This document shows positions 45,020 to 54,591 of a stretch of 64,000 nucleotides of DNA, piece after piece. The DNA is from Pseudopedobacter alpinus (lineage in GTDB: Bacteria > Bacteroidota > Bacteroidia > Sphingobacteriales > Sphingobacteriaceae): NCBI RefSeq assembly GCF_042684645.1, contig NZ_JBHULV010000029.1, forward strand, positions 1-64,000. The letters run 5' to 3'. Positions within the stretch are counted from its first letter, which is position 1; every line of letters starts with the position of its first letter. The position numbers and the translations under genes were made by a program. The notes below the pieces were generated by a model. It was not told the origin of the DNA. It did not search any database and saw nothing but the letters and a program-made list of their open reading frames with translations.

Positions 45020-46291
45020 ATGCTGCAAGTTAGTTATATCCGCGAAAATAAAGAGGAAGTTTTAGAGCGATTAAACGTAAAGAATTTTAAACAATTAGAA
45101 TTAGTTGATGAAATTATCAGTTTAGATAATTTACGTAAGAGCACCCAAGCGCAATCAGATGATTTACTGGCAAAAGGAAATGCTGCCGCTAAACAAATTG
45201 GGGAGTTAATGCGTAATGGCAAAAAAGACGAAGCAGAGGCTATAAAATCACAAACCTCACAGGGTAAAGAAGATATTAAAAAGCTGCAAGAAGATTTAAG
45301 CGGTATTGAGCAAGATTTGTATCAAAAATTAGTTCAGTTGCCAAATTTACCTCATAGCAGTGTGCCAAAAGGTAAAACGCCAGAAGAAAATGAGGTGGTT
45401 TTATCTAATGGCGATTTACCAAATTTACCAGCCAAAGCTTTACCTCATTGGGAATTGGCTGCAAAATATAATTTGATTGATTTTGAATTAGGCGTTAAAA
45501 TTACCGGCGCTGGTTTTCCGGTTTATAAAGGAAAAGGTGCTAAAATGCAAAGGGCTTTAATTAATTTCTTTTTAGCAGAAGCAGAAAAAGCAGGTTACGA
45601 TGAAATGATGGTTCCTTTGTTGGTTAATGAAGCTTCGGGCTTTGGAACTGGACAGTTACCAGATAAAGAAGGGCAAATGTACCATGTAGGTATTGATAAT
45701 TTGTATTTGATTCCGACAGCAGAAGTACCCGTAACTAATTTATACAGAGATGTTATTTTGAAAGAAGAGGAATTACCGGTTAAAAACTGTGGCTATACTC
45801 CTTGTTTTAGAAGAGAAGCAGGTTCTTACGGAGCGCATGTGCGTGGTTTAAACCGTTTGCACCAATTTGATAAGGTAGAGATTGTACAAATTGTACATCC
45901 AGAAAAATCTTATGAAGTTTTAGAACAAATGAGTTTACACGTACAAAGCTTATTGCAAAAACTAGGTTTACAATACCGCGTTTTGAGATTGTGTGGTGGC
46001 GATATGGGCTTTACTTCTGCATTAACTTACGATATGGAGGTTTACAGTGCAGCACAAGAGCGCTGGTTAGAAGTCTCTTCCGTTTCAAATTTCGAAACTT
46101 TCCAGAGTAACCGTTTAAAATTACGTTATAAAGGAAAAGAAGGTAAAACCATTTTGCCTCATACGTTAAACGGAAGTGCTTTGGCTTTGCCACGTATTTT
46201 AGCTTCTATTTTAGAGAATTACCAAACAGAGGATGGTATTAAAGTACCGGAGTGTTTAGTACCTTATACAGGTTTTGATTTTATAGGATAA
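45020..46291 (+). CDS. serS: Serine-tRNA ligase
   Basis: 423 aa class II aminoacyl-tRNA synthetase charging tRNA-Ser. The N-terminal coiled-coil tRNA-binding arm (about 30-105) is followed by the catalytic domain. Motif 2 is CFRREAGSYGAHVRGLNR and motif 3 is GSALALPRILASILEN. Serine-pocket block PTAEVPVTNLY is intact. Length is typical. It has its own terminator. Confidence 0.98.
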   Translation: MLQVSYIRENKEEVLERLNVKNFKQLELVDEIISLDNLRKSTQAQSDDLLAKGNAAAKQIGELMRNGKKDEAEAIKSQTSQGKEDIKKLQEDLSGIEQDLYQKLVQLPNLPHSSVPKGKTPEENEVVLSNGDLPNLPAKALPHWELAAKYNLIDFELGVKITGAGFPVYKGKGAKMQRALINFFLAEAEKAGYDEMMVPLLVNEASGFGTGQLPDKEGQMYHVGIDNLYLIPTAEVPVTNLYRDVILKEEELPVKNCGYTPCFRREAGSYGAHVRGLNRLHQFDKVEIVQIVHPEKSYEVLEQMSLHVQSLLQKLGLQYRVLRLCGGDMGFTSALTYDMEVYSAAQERWLEVSSVSNFETFQSNRLKLRYKGKEGKTILPHTLNGSALALPRILASILENYQTEDGIKVPECLVPYTGFDFIG

Positions 46292-46310
46292 TAAATTATT
46301 TTTCACATTG

Positions 46311-46344
46311 GCAGCGTCTTTTTTTTTAAAAAGACGCTGTTTTT
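46311..46344 (+). terminator. Intrinsic terminator after serS
   Basis: GCAGCGTCTTTTT pairs with AAAAAGACGCTG around a short T-rich loop and is followed by TTTTT. Confidence 0.9.
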
Positions 46345-46584
46345 GTATTTGTGATTTGGGTATGTGAATGAAATTTGTGTAAGCAAGGTTCCTCTTTTTA
46401 ATCACCCCGCTTTTTCAATTTCAAAATGCTTAGAAATAATAAAATGTTGATATGCTATTAGGCAATTTTAAATGCATATCACTAACTCAAAATTACCAAA
46501 TAACTATTGCTTTATTCCAAACCGTAATTTAAACTGCCTAAATTTTAGTATTGATAAACTGTTAAAAAATTATTAACAAAAAAA

Positions 46585-46614
46585 TTTGGTTTAAATAAAA
46601 AATTCATATATTCG
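46585..46614 (+). promoter_or_regulatory. Bacteroidetes-type promoter of the glycan utilisation locus
   Basis: TTTG at 46585-46588 and TATATTCG at 46607-46614 match TTTG / TAnnTTTG with one mismatch and 18 bp spacing. It would start transcription near 46621, giving a leader of about 155 nt before the symporter gene. Confidence 0.6.
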
Positions 46615-46730
46615 TGTACGCTCACGTTTTTGCGTGAATAACCAATTTGAATTAGCAATAGCAAGATTTTTAAAAATAGATACTTAACCAGTATAAATTT
46701 TTTAAAAAAGTTACGTGTACGTGTACGTAA
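46613..46730. promoter_or_regulatory. Operator-like CGTG/CACG and TTACGT...ACGTAA palindromes
   Basis: CGTG (46613), CACG (46623) and CGTG (46633) alternate across the predicted transcription start. Further down TTACGTGTACGTGTACGTAA (46711-46730) has TTACGT/ACGTAA ends around two GTGTAC units. The spacing and central CG suit LacI-type or similar repressors, which often control glycan loci. No regulator gene is in the window. Confidence 0.5.
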
Positions 46731-46777
46731 ATATTATCTTAACTATTAAAACATATATATAATGCTTATTTAACGCA

Positions 46778-48151
46778 ATGATACAAAATAAGAGTAAAGT
46801 AAATTCAGTTCAAGTAAATTCACTTACTTCAAAACAAACACTCATCTCGATGATTATTTTGGGAGGTTTGTTTTTTATTTTCGGTTTTATTACTTGGGTA
46901 AATGCTATTTTAATTCCTTATTTTAAAATTGCTTGCGAGCTTACCAATTTTCAATCTTATTTAGTTGCCTTCGCTTTTTATATTTCATACTTCGTGTTTT
47001 CACTTCCTTCCTCATATCTTTTAAAAAGGGTAGGTTTTAAAAAAGGGATTATGTACGGTTTATGGATAATGGCATTAGGTGTTTTTATATTTGTACCCGC
47101 TGCACTCACAAGAACTTACGAAATTTTTTTATTAGGGTTGTTTACTATTGGTTCTAGTTTAGCTGTTTTGCAATCGGCGGCTAATCCATACATTACCATT
47201 TTAGGGCCGGTAGAAAAAGCTGCTAAGCGAATCAGCTTTATGGGTATATGTAATAAAGGCGCTGGCATAATTGCACCTTTAATTTTCGCATCTGTAATTT
47301 TTAAGGTTACTGATAATGAAATGTTAAATCAGTTGCCTTTAATGGGCGATGTTGAGCGTAATGAGGTGCTGAATGAGCTGATTAGAAGGGTTATTTTGCC
47401 CTATTCCATATTAGGTGTAGTGCTTACTATACTTGGTTTTTTAATTCTATTTTCTCCTTTACCAGAGATAGATACCGAACAAGAGAGCGCAGAAATGTTG
47501 ACTCAAAATGCAGATAAGAAGAATCTGTTTGATTTTCCTCATTTAATTTTAGGTGTTTTAGCTATCTTTTTTCATGTAGGTACTCAAGTTGTAGCCATTG
47601 ATACTATAATAGGTTATGCAACTTCTATGAATATGAATATCATGGAAGCCAAGGTTTTTCCTTCTTATACCTTATTTGCAACTATAGTAGGTTATATGCT
47701 TGGTATTATGCTCATTCCAAAATTTATTTCGCAGGTAAATATTTTACGCACTTGCACTGTTTTAGGAACCATATTTACGCTCCTAGTAATATACACCAAC
47801 GGAGATTATCTGATACTTGGCCATCAGATAGATATTTCAATTTGGTTTATTGTTTTGTTGGGGCTTGCCAACTCTTTGGTTTGGGCTGGCATTTGGCCAT
47901 TGGCATTAAAAAACTTAGGCAGGTTTACAAAAGTTGGTTCATCAACTTTAATTATGGCTTTGTCTGGAAGCGCAATTTTTCCAGTTATATACGGCTATTT
48001 GGCTGATTTGTACGATGTAAGAAGTGCTTATTGGTTACTGGTGCCTTGTTACCTGTACCTTGCTTATTATGCTTTTTATGGTCATTTAGTAAAAAGGTGG
48101 ATGCCAAGTTTTAAAAAAACCAGCTTATCTCAAGTTAAAATGCAAGAATAA
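46778..48151 (+). CDS. FucP/NagP-type MFS sugar symporter
   Basis: 457 aa inner-membrane sugar:H+ symporter with about twelve helices. GLFFIFGFITWVNAILIPYF at the start is the signature of the FucP/GluP/NagP group. The context with nagA and nagB favours N-acetylglucosamine or a related sugar (NagP role), but sequence alone does not separate it from fucose or glucose/galactose transporters. First gene of the locus, just after the promoter/operator region. Confidence 0.87.
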   Translation: MIQNKSKVNSVQVNSLTSKQTLISMIILGGLFFIFGFITWVNAILIPYFKIACELTNFQSYLVAFAFYISYFVFSLPSSYLLKRVGFKKGIMYGLWIMALGVFIFVPAALTRTYEIFLLGLFTIGSSLAVLQSAANPYITILGPVEKAAKRISFMGICNKGAGIIAPLIFASVIFKVTDNEMLNQLPLMGDVERNEVLNELIRRVILPYSILGVVLTILGFLILFSPLPEIDTEQESAEMLTQNADKKNLFDFPHLILGVLAIFFHVGTQVVAIDTIIGYATSMNMNIMEAKVFPSYTLFATIVGYMLGIMLIPKFISQVNILRTCTVLGTIFTLLVIYTNGDYLILGHQIDISIWFIVLLGLANSLVWAGIWPLALKNLGRFTKVGSSTLIMALSGSAIFPVIYGYLADLYDVRSAYWLLVPCYLYLAYYAFYGHLVKRWMPSFKKTSLSQVKMQE

Positions 48152-48337
48152 TTAATCAATAAATAATATAACACTAACCAGTATTAACTAAACGTAAGAA
48201 ATGACAATGAATTCTAAAAAAACTTAAAATTACCAGAACGATAAAAGGAGCCAAGGGCATTTTTTATTCAATCTTCAAATGTTACCTCAGGAATGATCAC
48301 ATTTCTGCAAATCATTATAAATTTTAAACGCAAAAGA

Positions 48338-51300
48338 ATGAAAAGAAAACTATTACAAAGAACATGTTCTTTTTTGAGCTTTTACAAAGTTATTAATACC
48401 AAGCATACACTGTTGTGTGCGTCTGCATTAATAATTTCTTCAAATGTAAATGCTGCATCAGAGAAGGTTGTAAGCACAACAAAATTTAATAATATTGAAG
48501 CTGCTACAAGTTTAAAAAGCGGTAGTAACAAAATCTCATCTGTAAAAGATGTTGTTATCAAAGGAAAAATTACTAGCGAGGGTGGCGGCGCATTACAAGG
48601 TGTAACTGTTACTGTTAAAGGGAGTAAAACCAGTGCTGGCACAAACACTAATGGTGATTATCAAATTACTGCTCCAGAAGGTGCAACTTTAGTTTTTACT
48701 TATGTAGGTTATGTTTCGCAAGAAATTAATATTACAGGTAAAACTACAGTTAACGTAACTATGGCCATGGATTTTGATAAATACAAAATTGATGAGGTAG
48801 TTGTTGTGGGTTACGGAACTCAAAAGAAAAGAGATGTAACTGGCGCAGTAGGTTCTGTTACCATGAAAGATGTAGAAAACTTACCAATAACCAGAGCTGA
48901 CCAAATTTTACAAGGCCGAGTAAGTGGTGTACAAGTTACCCAAACAAACTCAGAACCTGGTGGAAACGTATCTATTCGTATTAGAGGAACAAACTCAATT
49001 ACTGCGGGTAACGAGCCATTATTTGTTATCGATGGTTTTCCAGGTGCTGGCGATTTAAACTCTATCAATCCAAACGACATTGAATCTATTGATGTTTTAA
49101 AAGACGCATCTGCTACAGCAATTTATGGTAGTAGAGGTGCAAACGGAGTTGTAATTGTAACCACTAAAAAAGGAAAAGCTGGGCAAACAGCAATCAATTT
49201 TGAAACCTTTAGAGGTATTCAAACCGTTAGCAAAACTTACGATATGATGAACGCTACCGAATTTGGAAACTACCTTAACGATGTAGTGACATTAACCAAT
49301 GCAGAAACTGGTAGCACAAGAGCGCCTGCATATACGGCAGCACAACTTGCAGCTTTGGGAGAAGGTACAGATTGGCAAGATGCACTGTTACGTACCGCAC
49401 CTATAAGCAGTTACCAATTAAGTATGTCTGGCGGAAGTACAAGTGCACAACATAGTTTAAGTCTTAATTTTTTAACACAGGATGGTGTAGTGCTAAACTC
49501 TGGTTTCAAAAGAGGAACAGTAAGATACAGCTTGGATAAGAAAATAAGCGATAAAATTAAGACTGGTTTTAATACCCAAATTTCTAGAACAGATGAAGAT
49601 AGAGCCTTGGTAAACACACCTGGAGGTAGTGCTGGTGGTGTTATTTTAGATGCGTTAAGATTCAATCCTGCTATACCCGTAAGAGATGCTGTTACAGGCC
49701 TATACACTATACAAAATGGGCCAGCACCCTATGCAGATAACAACATGGGTAACCCAGTAGCTTATGCTGAAACCGTTGATAATAAATTCGCAAACCTAAG
49801 AAGTTTGATGAACATATTTGGAGAATATGAATTTATGAAGGGCTTAAAGCTAAGGGTAAACGGAGGTGTAGATTTAAATTACGAAACCCGTGATTATTAC
49901 TTACCGTCTGACTTGTTTTTTCCTACAGGGCCACAAGGTGGTACTGCAACCAGAACGGCGAGAAATAGATACAGCTGGATAAATGAAAACTTTTTAACTT
50001 ACGATAAGTCGTTTAACAAAGACCACGTACTTAATTTGTTAGCGGGTTTATCTGTGCAGCAGTTTGATAACACTAATTTTAGTGCTACTAATGCCAATTT
50101 CTTTACAAATATTTTAGGCGCCGATAATATTGGATTAGGTTCTGCAGTTCAAGTTCCTTCGTCTTCAAGATCTAGAAGAAGTTTAGCATCGTACTTTGGA
50201 AGGGCTAATTACAGCCTTATGGAAAAATACCTATTTACCTTTACCATGAGGGCGGATGGTTCATCTGCTTTTGGTGACAATAATAAATGGGGATATTTTC
50301 CATCAGCAGCGGTTGCTTGGCGAGTAATTGATGAAGACTTTATGAAAAGTCTTACTTTCTTAAGTGATTTAAAACTACGTACCAGTTACGGAATTACAGG
50401 TAACCAAGAAATTGAGCCTTATTCTTCTTTAGGAAGATATTCTAACAATGGTTACACAACCGGTGCAACTAGGCTTATTGGTATTGCTCCTAATAATATT
50501 TCTAATCCAGATTTATCTTGGGAATCAACCGCATCATTAGATTTAGGTATAGATGCAGGATTTTTACAAAATCGCATCCTTTTCACTGTAGATTATTACC
50601 AGAAAAAAACCAGCGACTTATTATTGCAAGTTTCAATTCCAAGAAGTACAGGCTATTCTACCACATTAATTAATGCAGGTGGTGTAGAAAACAAAGGGAT
50701 AGAATTGGGTTTAAGTACAGTAAATTTTGACAATAAAAATTTCCAGTGGAACACCAACGCCAACATATCTTTTAACAAAAACAAGGTAACCAACTTAAAT
50801 GGCGAATACCAGCGTTTTGTAGGTGATTTAAGCACCAGTATTTTCCCAGGTGCAAACCCAGGAAGTAGCGTTTTAAGAGTAGGCGAGCCAATTGGTTCTT
50901 TTTACGGCTATACTTTTCAAGGTATTTGGCAAACACCTGCAGAAATTACTGCAAGCGGAATTACCAATGCGGTTAGACCCGGAGACCCACGTTACGCAGA
51001 TTTAAATGATGATAAAGTAATTAATGCTGCCGATAGGAGTATTATTGGTAAGGCACAACCAGATTTTATTTACGGTTTAACCAATAACTTTAGTTACAAA
51101 GGTTTAAATCTAAACATTTTTTTACAAGGAGTGCAAGGGGTTGAAGTACTTAACTTAAACAGATACGAAATTGAATCTGGACTTATAAACACCAACAAAT
51201 TACAAAGCGTTACTAACCGCTGGACAGGTCCAGGAACTAGCAATACCATCCCAAAAGCAAATAGTGTTTTAAGGAGATCAACAGGTGTAACAAGTGATGT

Positions 51301-51556
51301 GGTAGAAGACGGTAGTTTTTTAAGGATAAAAACAGTTTCATTAGCATACAAAATTCCGGTTTTAAAATCAATGGCTAAAACTGTTAAATCTTCAAGCATT
51401 TATGTTACAGCTCAAAACCTATACACATTTACCAATTATAGTGGGTTTGACCCAGAGGTTAACTCATTTGGTGGAAGCAATTTAAGCTTAAATACAGATT
51501 ATAACGCTTACCCTAATGTAAGAACGTTTATGGTAGGTTTAAAAGTTGGATTTTAA
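48338..51556 (+). CDS. SusC/RagA-type TonB-dependent outer membrane transporter
   Basis: 1072 aa from ATG 48338 (MKRKLLQRTC); a start at 48293 would add 15 residues before the signal peptide. Signal region up to about 40, a carboxypeptidase-regulatory-like domain (71-147), a TonB-box region IDEVVVVGYG (151-160) and the plug with PLFVIDGFPG and ASATAIYGSRGANGVVIVTT. The remaining 780 residues form the barrel. No STN domain precedes it, so sigma/anti-sigma control is unlikely. With the SusD partner it imports glycan fragments. Confidence 0.96.
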   Translation: MKRKLLQRTCSFLSFYKVINTKHTLLCASALIISSNVNAASEKVVSTTKFNNIEAATSLKSGSNKISSVKDVVIKGKITSEGGGALQGVTVTVKGSKTSAGTNTNGDYQITAPEGATLVFTYVGYVSQEINITGKTTVNVTMAMDFDKYKIDEVVVVGYGTQKKRDVTGAVGSVTMKDVENLPITRADQILQGRVSGVQVTQTNSEPGGNVSIRIRGTNSITAGNEPLFVIDGFPGAGDLNSINPNDIESIDVLKDASATAIYGSRGANGVVIVTTKKGKAGQTAINFETFRGIQTVSKTYDMMNATEFGNYLNDVVTLTNAETGSTRAPAYTAAQLAALGEGTDWQDALLRTAPISSYQLSMSGGSTSAQHSLSLNFLTQDGVVLNSGFKRGTVRYSLDKKISDKIKTGFNTQISRTDEDRALVNTPGGSAGGVILDALRFNPAIPVRDAVTGLYTIQNGPAPYADNNMGNPVAYAETVDNKFANLRSLMNIFGEYEFMKGLKLRVNGGVDLNYETRDYYLPSDLFFPTGPQGGTATRTARNRYSWINENFLTYDKSFNKDHVLNLLAGLSVQQFDNTNFSATNANFFTNILGADNIGLGSAVQVPSSSRSRRSLASYFGRANYSLMEKYLFTFTMRADGSSAFGDNNKWGYFPSAAVAWRVIDEDFMKSLTFLSDLKLRTSYGITGNQEIEPYSSLGRYSNNGYTTGATRLIGIAPNNISNPDLSWESTASLDLGIDAGFLQNRILFTVDYYQKKTSDLLLQVSIPRSTGYSTTLINAGGVENKGIELGLSTVNFDNKNFQWNTNANISFNKNKVTNLNGEYQRFVGDLSTSIFPGANPGSSVLRVGEPIGSFYGYTFQGIWQTPAEITASGITNAVRPGDPRYADLNDDKVINAADRSIIGKAQPDFIYGLTNNFSYKGLNLNIFLQGVQGVEVLNLNRYEIESGLINTNKLQSVTNRWTGPGTSNTIPKANSVLRRSTGVTSDVVEDGSFLRIKTVSLAYKIPVLKSMAKTVKSSSIYVTAQNLYTFTNYSGFDPEVNSFGGSNLSLNTDYNAYPNVRTFMVGLKVGF

Positions 51557-51567
51557 AAATTAAACAG

Positions 51568-52983
51568 ATGAAAAAATATATTTTAGCAATGGTCGGCCTT
51601 GTGTCTGTATCCATGATCTCTTGTGAGAAATTTTTAGAGGAAAAACCTTACGATTTTATTGGAGTTGCCAATTTTTACAAAACAGAAGGCGATGCAAATG
51701 CCGCCTTAAACGGAGCGTTTAGTAGTTTGCAACCTCAAACTTATTTTGGCAGAACTAGTTGGTTAGTAACAGAGCTTAGTGGTGATTTAATGAGAGTTAA
51801 TGCCGCACTTGCAGATAGAGACAACTTGTACGGACAAACCTTTGACGCCAGTAACGGCGAAATTGGCAACTGGTGGAACAGCAATTATAACCTCATCAAT
51901 AGGGCAAATGATGTGATCAAAAACGTTCCGAACGTACCTATGGATGTTGCCAGAAGAAACAATATTGTTGGCAATGCTACTTTTTTAAGAGCCATGGCTT
52001 ATTTTGATTTGGTAAGAAGTTTTGGAAGTGTGCCATTAATTCTAAATCCAACCACAGATTTAAGCAACTTAAAACCAGCTAGAACTCCAATTCCAGCAAT
52101 TTATGCTCAAATTATTGGAGATTTAAAATATGCTGAAGCCAATTGCTTTGCAGAAAATTTAATCCCAGCTAATGCAAAAGGAAGAGTTTCAACTGGTGCA
52201 GCATCTGCTTTATTAGCAAAAGTTTATTTAACAAAAGCATCAATTCCAGCTGCAAAAGAAGCAAGCGATTATACAAATTCTTTAGCTGCATCTAACAAGG
52301 TAATTAACTCTGGCTTATACGCTTTAGGTGCTTATGCCGACGTATTTGATGTTACTAAAGAAAACAACAGAGACCATATATTTTCAATCCAGTTTGATTT
52401 ACCTCCAAATGTTGGAAATATTGTTGTACGTATGCACTTACCTGCTGGTTTAAACGGTACCGGATCTTTTGTTGTTGAGAAGTCTTTTGAAGATTCTTTT
52501 TTACCATTAGATATAAGAAAGGCTTTAACATTAAGAAAAGAAACGCCAACTTCTCAGTTTGCTTACTACTCTAAATTTGCCGATCCTCTAAGACAAACCA
52601 ATAACGCAAGAAACAACGTGTTAATTACACGCTATGCCGATGTTTTATTATTACAATCTGAGGCTTTAAATGAAATAAACCCAGCTGATGCCAATAAACT
52701 TACAGGTATTAATGCAGTAAGATTTAGAGCAAATTTACCAAATTTATTATTAGCTAATGTAGCAACAAAAGATGCTTTTATTGACGCTTTAGTGCAAGAA
52801 AGAGCTTGGGAGTTTAGTGCCGAAGGCCATAGAAGGTTTGATTTGTTAAGATTAGGAAGATACAAAGCAAGACAATTAGCAGCCTTTAATAGAACAGTTG
52901 CTGATAAGTATTTGTTGTTCCCAATTCCATTAACAGAAACAGATTTAAATCCAAACTTATTACCCAACAACCCTGGGTTTTAA
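51568..52983 (+). CDS. SusD/RagB-type surface glycan-binding lipoprotein
   Basis: 471 aa lipoprotein (SMISC lipobox, Cys19) that caps the SusC-like transporter and delivers glycans. The TPR-rich SusD fold is indicated by NATFLRAMAYFDLVRSFG, RGRVSTGAASALLAKVYL-like ANAKGRVSTGAASALLAK and the C-terminal ERAWEFSAEGHRRFDLLRLG block. It follows susC by 11 bp. Target glycan is not readable. Confidence 0.96.
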   Translation: MKKYILAMVGLVSVSMISCEKFLEEKPYDFIGVANFYKTEGDANAALNGAFSSLQPQTYFGRTSWLVTELSGDLMRVNAALADRDNLYGQTFDASNGEIGNWWNSNYNLINRANDVIKNVPNVPMDVARRNNIVGNATFLRAMAYFDLVRSFGSVPLILNPTTDLSNLKPARTPIPAIYAQIIGDLKYAEANCFAENLIPANAKGRVSTGAASALLAKVYLTKASIPAAKEASDYTNSLAASNKVINSGLYALGAYADVFDVTKENNRDHIFSIQFDLPPNVGNIVVRMHLPAGLNGTGSFVVEKSFEDSFLPLDIRKALTLRKETPTSQFAYYSKFADPLRQTNNARNNVLITRYADVLLLQSEALNEINPADANKLTGINAVRFRANLPNLLLANVATKDAFIDALVQERAWEFSAEGHRRFDLLRLGRYKARQLAAFNRTVADKYLLFPIPLTETDLNPNLLPNNPGF

Positions 52984-53382
52984 AATTTGAAATTATTGAG
53001 TAAGCCAATTCCACGGATTTGGCTTGCTCATAATTTTTATCTCCTAAGAAGTAAAGTTTAAGAATAATTGTGATTCAGAAATAATCTCAGTTTTTCTGAA
53101 TATGCGTTATAAAAAAATAATATCAGTATTTACCTATTGATAAAGTAATGAGGCTAAAATAGAACAACAACATGTTTTTTATGATGTTGCCAAAAGAAGT
53201 AAAGTAAAAAATATTAAAAGCTATTGTTTTTGAGTACAAAAAATGAATGCTACAAAAGAGAATAAAGTTGTTGTGAATTTTGCTAAATATTTTGCAAACG
53301 AGTAAAAAAATAGAATTTTCTTAACACAGAAAACATAAAGCAGATAAAAATTATACAATTAAAAAATTGTAAACAGCTATAC
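52984..53382. other. Spacer with a hairpin between the susCD and nag genes
   Basis: 399 bp without a gene. GAGTAAGCCAA (52998-53008) and TTGGCTTGCTC (53019-53029) form an 11 bp hairpin 15 bp after the susD stop, followed by a weak T-rich run. It may be a partial terminator, or a stabiliser of the susCD message. The rest is AT-rich with no clear promoter. Confidence 0.65.
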
Positions 53383-54579
53383 ATGAAAAAGGTTAAAATT
53401 ATTAACGGACATATTATTACTCCTTACCGTATTATTAAAAACGGAAGTCTATTAATCAAGGGTGATAAAATTGAATTAATAAGCGAAGTAGATATTGAAA
53501 CTTTAGACTATCAAATCATAGATGCAAAGGGTAATTATATTTCTCCAGGTTTTATAGATATCCATATACATGGTGGTGGTGGGCATGATTTTATGGATGG
53601 CACAGAAGAGGCTTATCTTAAAATTGCTGAAATACATGCAACTTATGGTACTACAGCAATGGCTCCAACCACACTTACTTGTGCAAATGAAGAGTTACTT
53701 GAGGCAATTGATTTATATAAAAGTGCAAATTTAAAGAATACCAAAGGAGCTCAGTTTATAGGTTTACACCTTGAAGGACCATACTTTGCATTAAACCAAA
53801 GTGGTGCACAAGACCCAAAATATATAAGAAACCCTGATGTTGAAGAATATAAAGAAGTAATTGCCCAAGGCGAAAATATTATCAAACGCTGGAGTGTTGC
53901 CCCAGAATTGCCTGGCGCAGTTGAAATGGGTAAATACCTAAAATCTAAAAATATTGTTGCAGCAATTGCACATACAGATGCTATTTATGAAGAGGTTTTA
54001 GATGCTGTTGAAAACGGATATAGTTTAGCTACACATCTTTACTCGGCAATGTCTACAGTATCCCGAAGAGATACTTACCGTTTCGCAGGTTCAATTGAAG
54101 CGTCACTTCTAATTGATGCGATGGATGTAGAAATTATCGGAGACGGGATACATGTACCTCCACCACTTTTAAAATTGGTTTATAAAATTAAAGGACCAGA
54201 TCGTATTGTTTTAATTACTGATGCCATGCGAGCTGCAGGTATGCCAGAAGGTGATAGTATTTTAGGAAATAAAGAAACGGGGTTAAAAGTAATTGTGGAG
54301 GGTGGAGTTGCTAAAATGCCTGATGGATCTTCTTTTGCAGGCAGTGTTGCCACAACTGATAGATTGGTAAGAACCATGGTGCAAATGGCAGATATTCCTT
54401 TAGTTGAAGCAGTAAGAATGATTTCTAAAACGCCAGCAAAAGTGATGGGAGTAGAAAAAAACAAAGGAACTTTAACAGCAGGAAAAGATGCAGATGTGTT
54501 AATTTTTGATGAAAACATCAACATTAAAATTACCATGGTTAACGGAAATATAGTTTATACATCACCAGATTTTGCCTAA
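53383..54579 (+). CDS. nagA: N-acetylglucosamine-6-phosphate deacetylase
   Basis: 398 aa cytoplasmic amidohydrolase that converts GlcNAc-6-P to GlcN-6-P and acetate. Metal-binding and catalytic residues: His61-x-His63 (FIDIHIHGGGG), Glu131 (HLEGPYF), His197 (IAHTDA), His218 (ATHLYSAM), His257 (DGIHVPP) and catalytic Asp280 (LITDAMRAAG). Length typical. nagB follows after 12 bp. Confidence 0.95.
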   Translation: MKKVKIINGHIITPYRIIKNGSLLIKGDKIELISEVDIETLDYQIIDAKGNYISPGFIDIHIHGGGGHDFMDGTEEAYLKIAEIHATYGTTAMAPTTLTCANEELLEAIDLYKSANLKNTKGAQFIGLHLEGPYFALNQSGAQDPKYIRNPDVEEYKEVIAQGENIIKRWSVAPELPGAVEMGKYLKSKNIVAAIAHTDAIYEEVLDAVENGYSLATHLYSAMSTVSRRDTYRFAGSIEASLLIDAMDVEIIGDGIHVPPPLLKLVYKIKGPDRIVLITDAMRAAGMPEGDSILGNKETGLKVIVEGGVAKMPDGSSFAGSVATTDRLVRTMVQMADIPLVEAVRMISKTPAKVMGVEKNKGTLTAGKDADVLIFDENINIKITMVNGNIVYTSPDFA

Positions 54580-54591
54580 TAAAAAAATTAA

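Larger units (their letters stand above)
46345..46777. other. Regulatory spacer ahead of the glycan utilisation locus
   Basis: More than 400 bp with no gene. The promoter and palindromes at 46585-46730 are the only structures seen. A TGTTAA/TTAACA inverted word lies just before them near 46559-46577. Confidence 0.6.

Noticed and set aside
46585..46777. Riboswitch in the long leader of the glycan locus
   Set aside because: Only short palindromes are visible; no recognised riboswitch core could be identified by eye.
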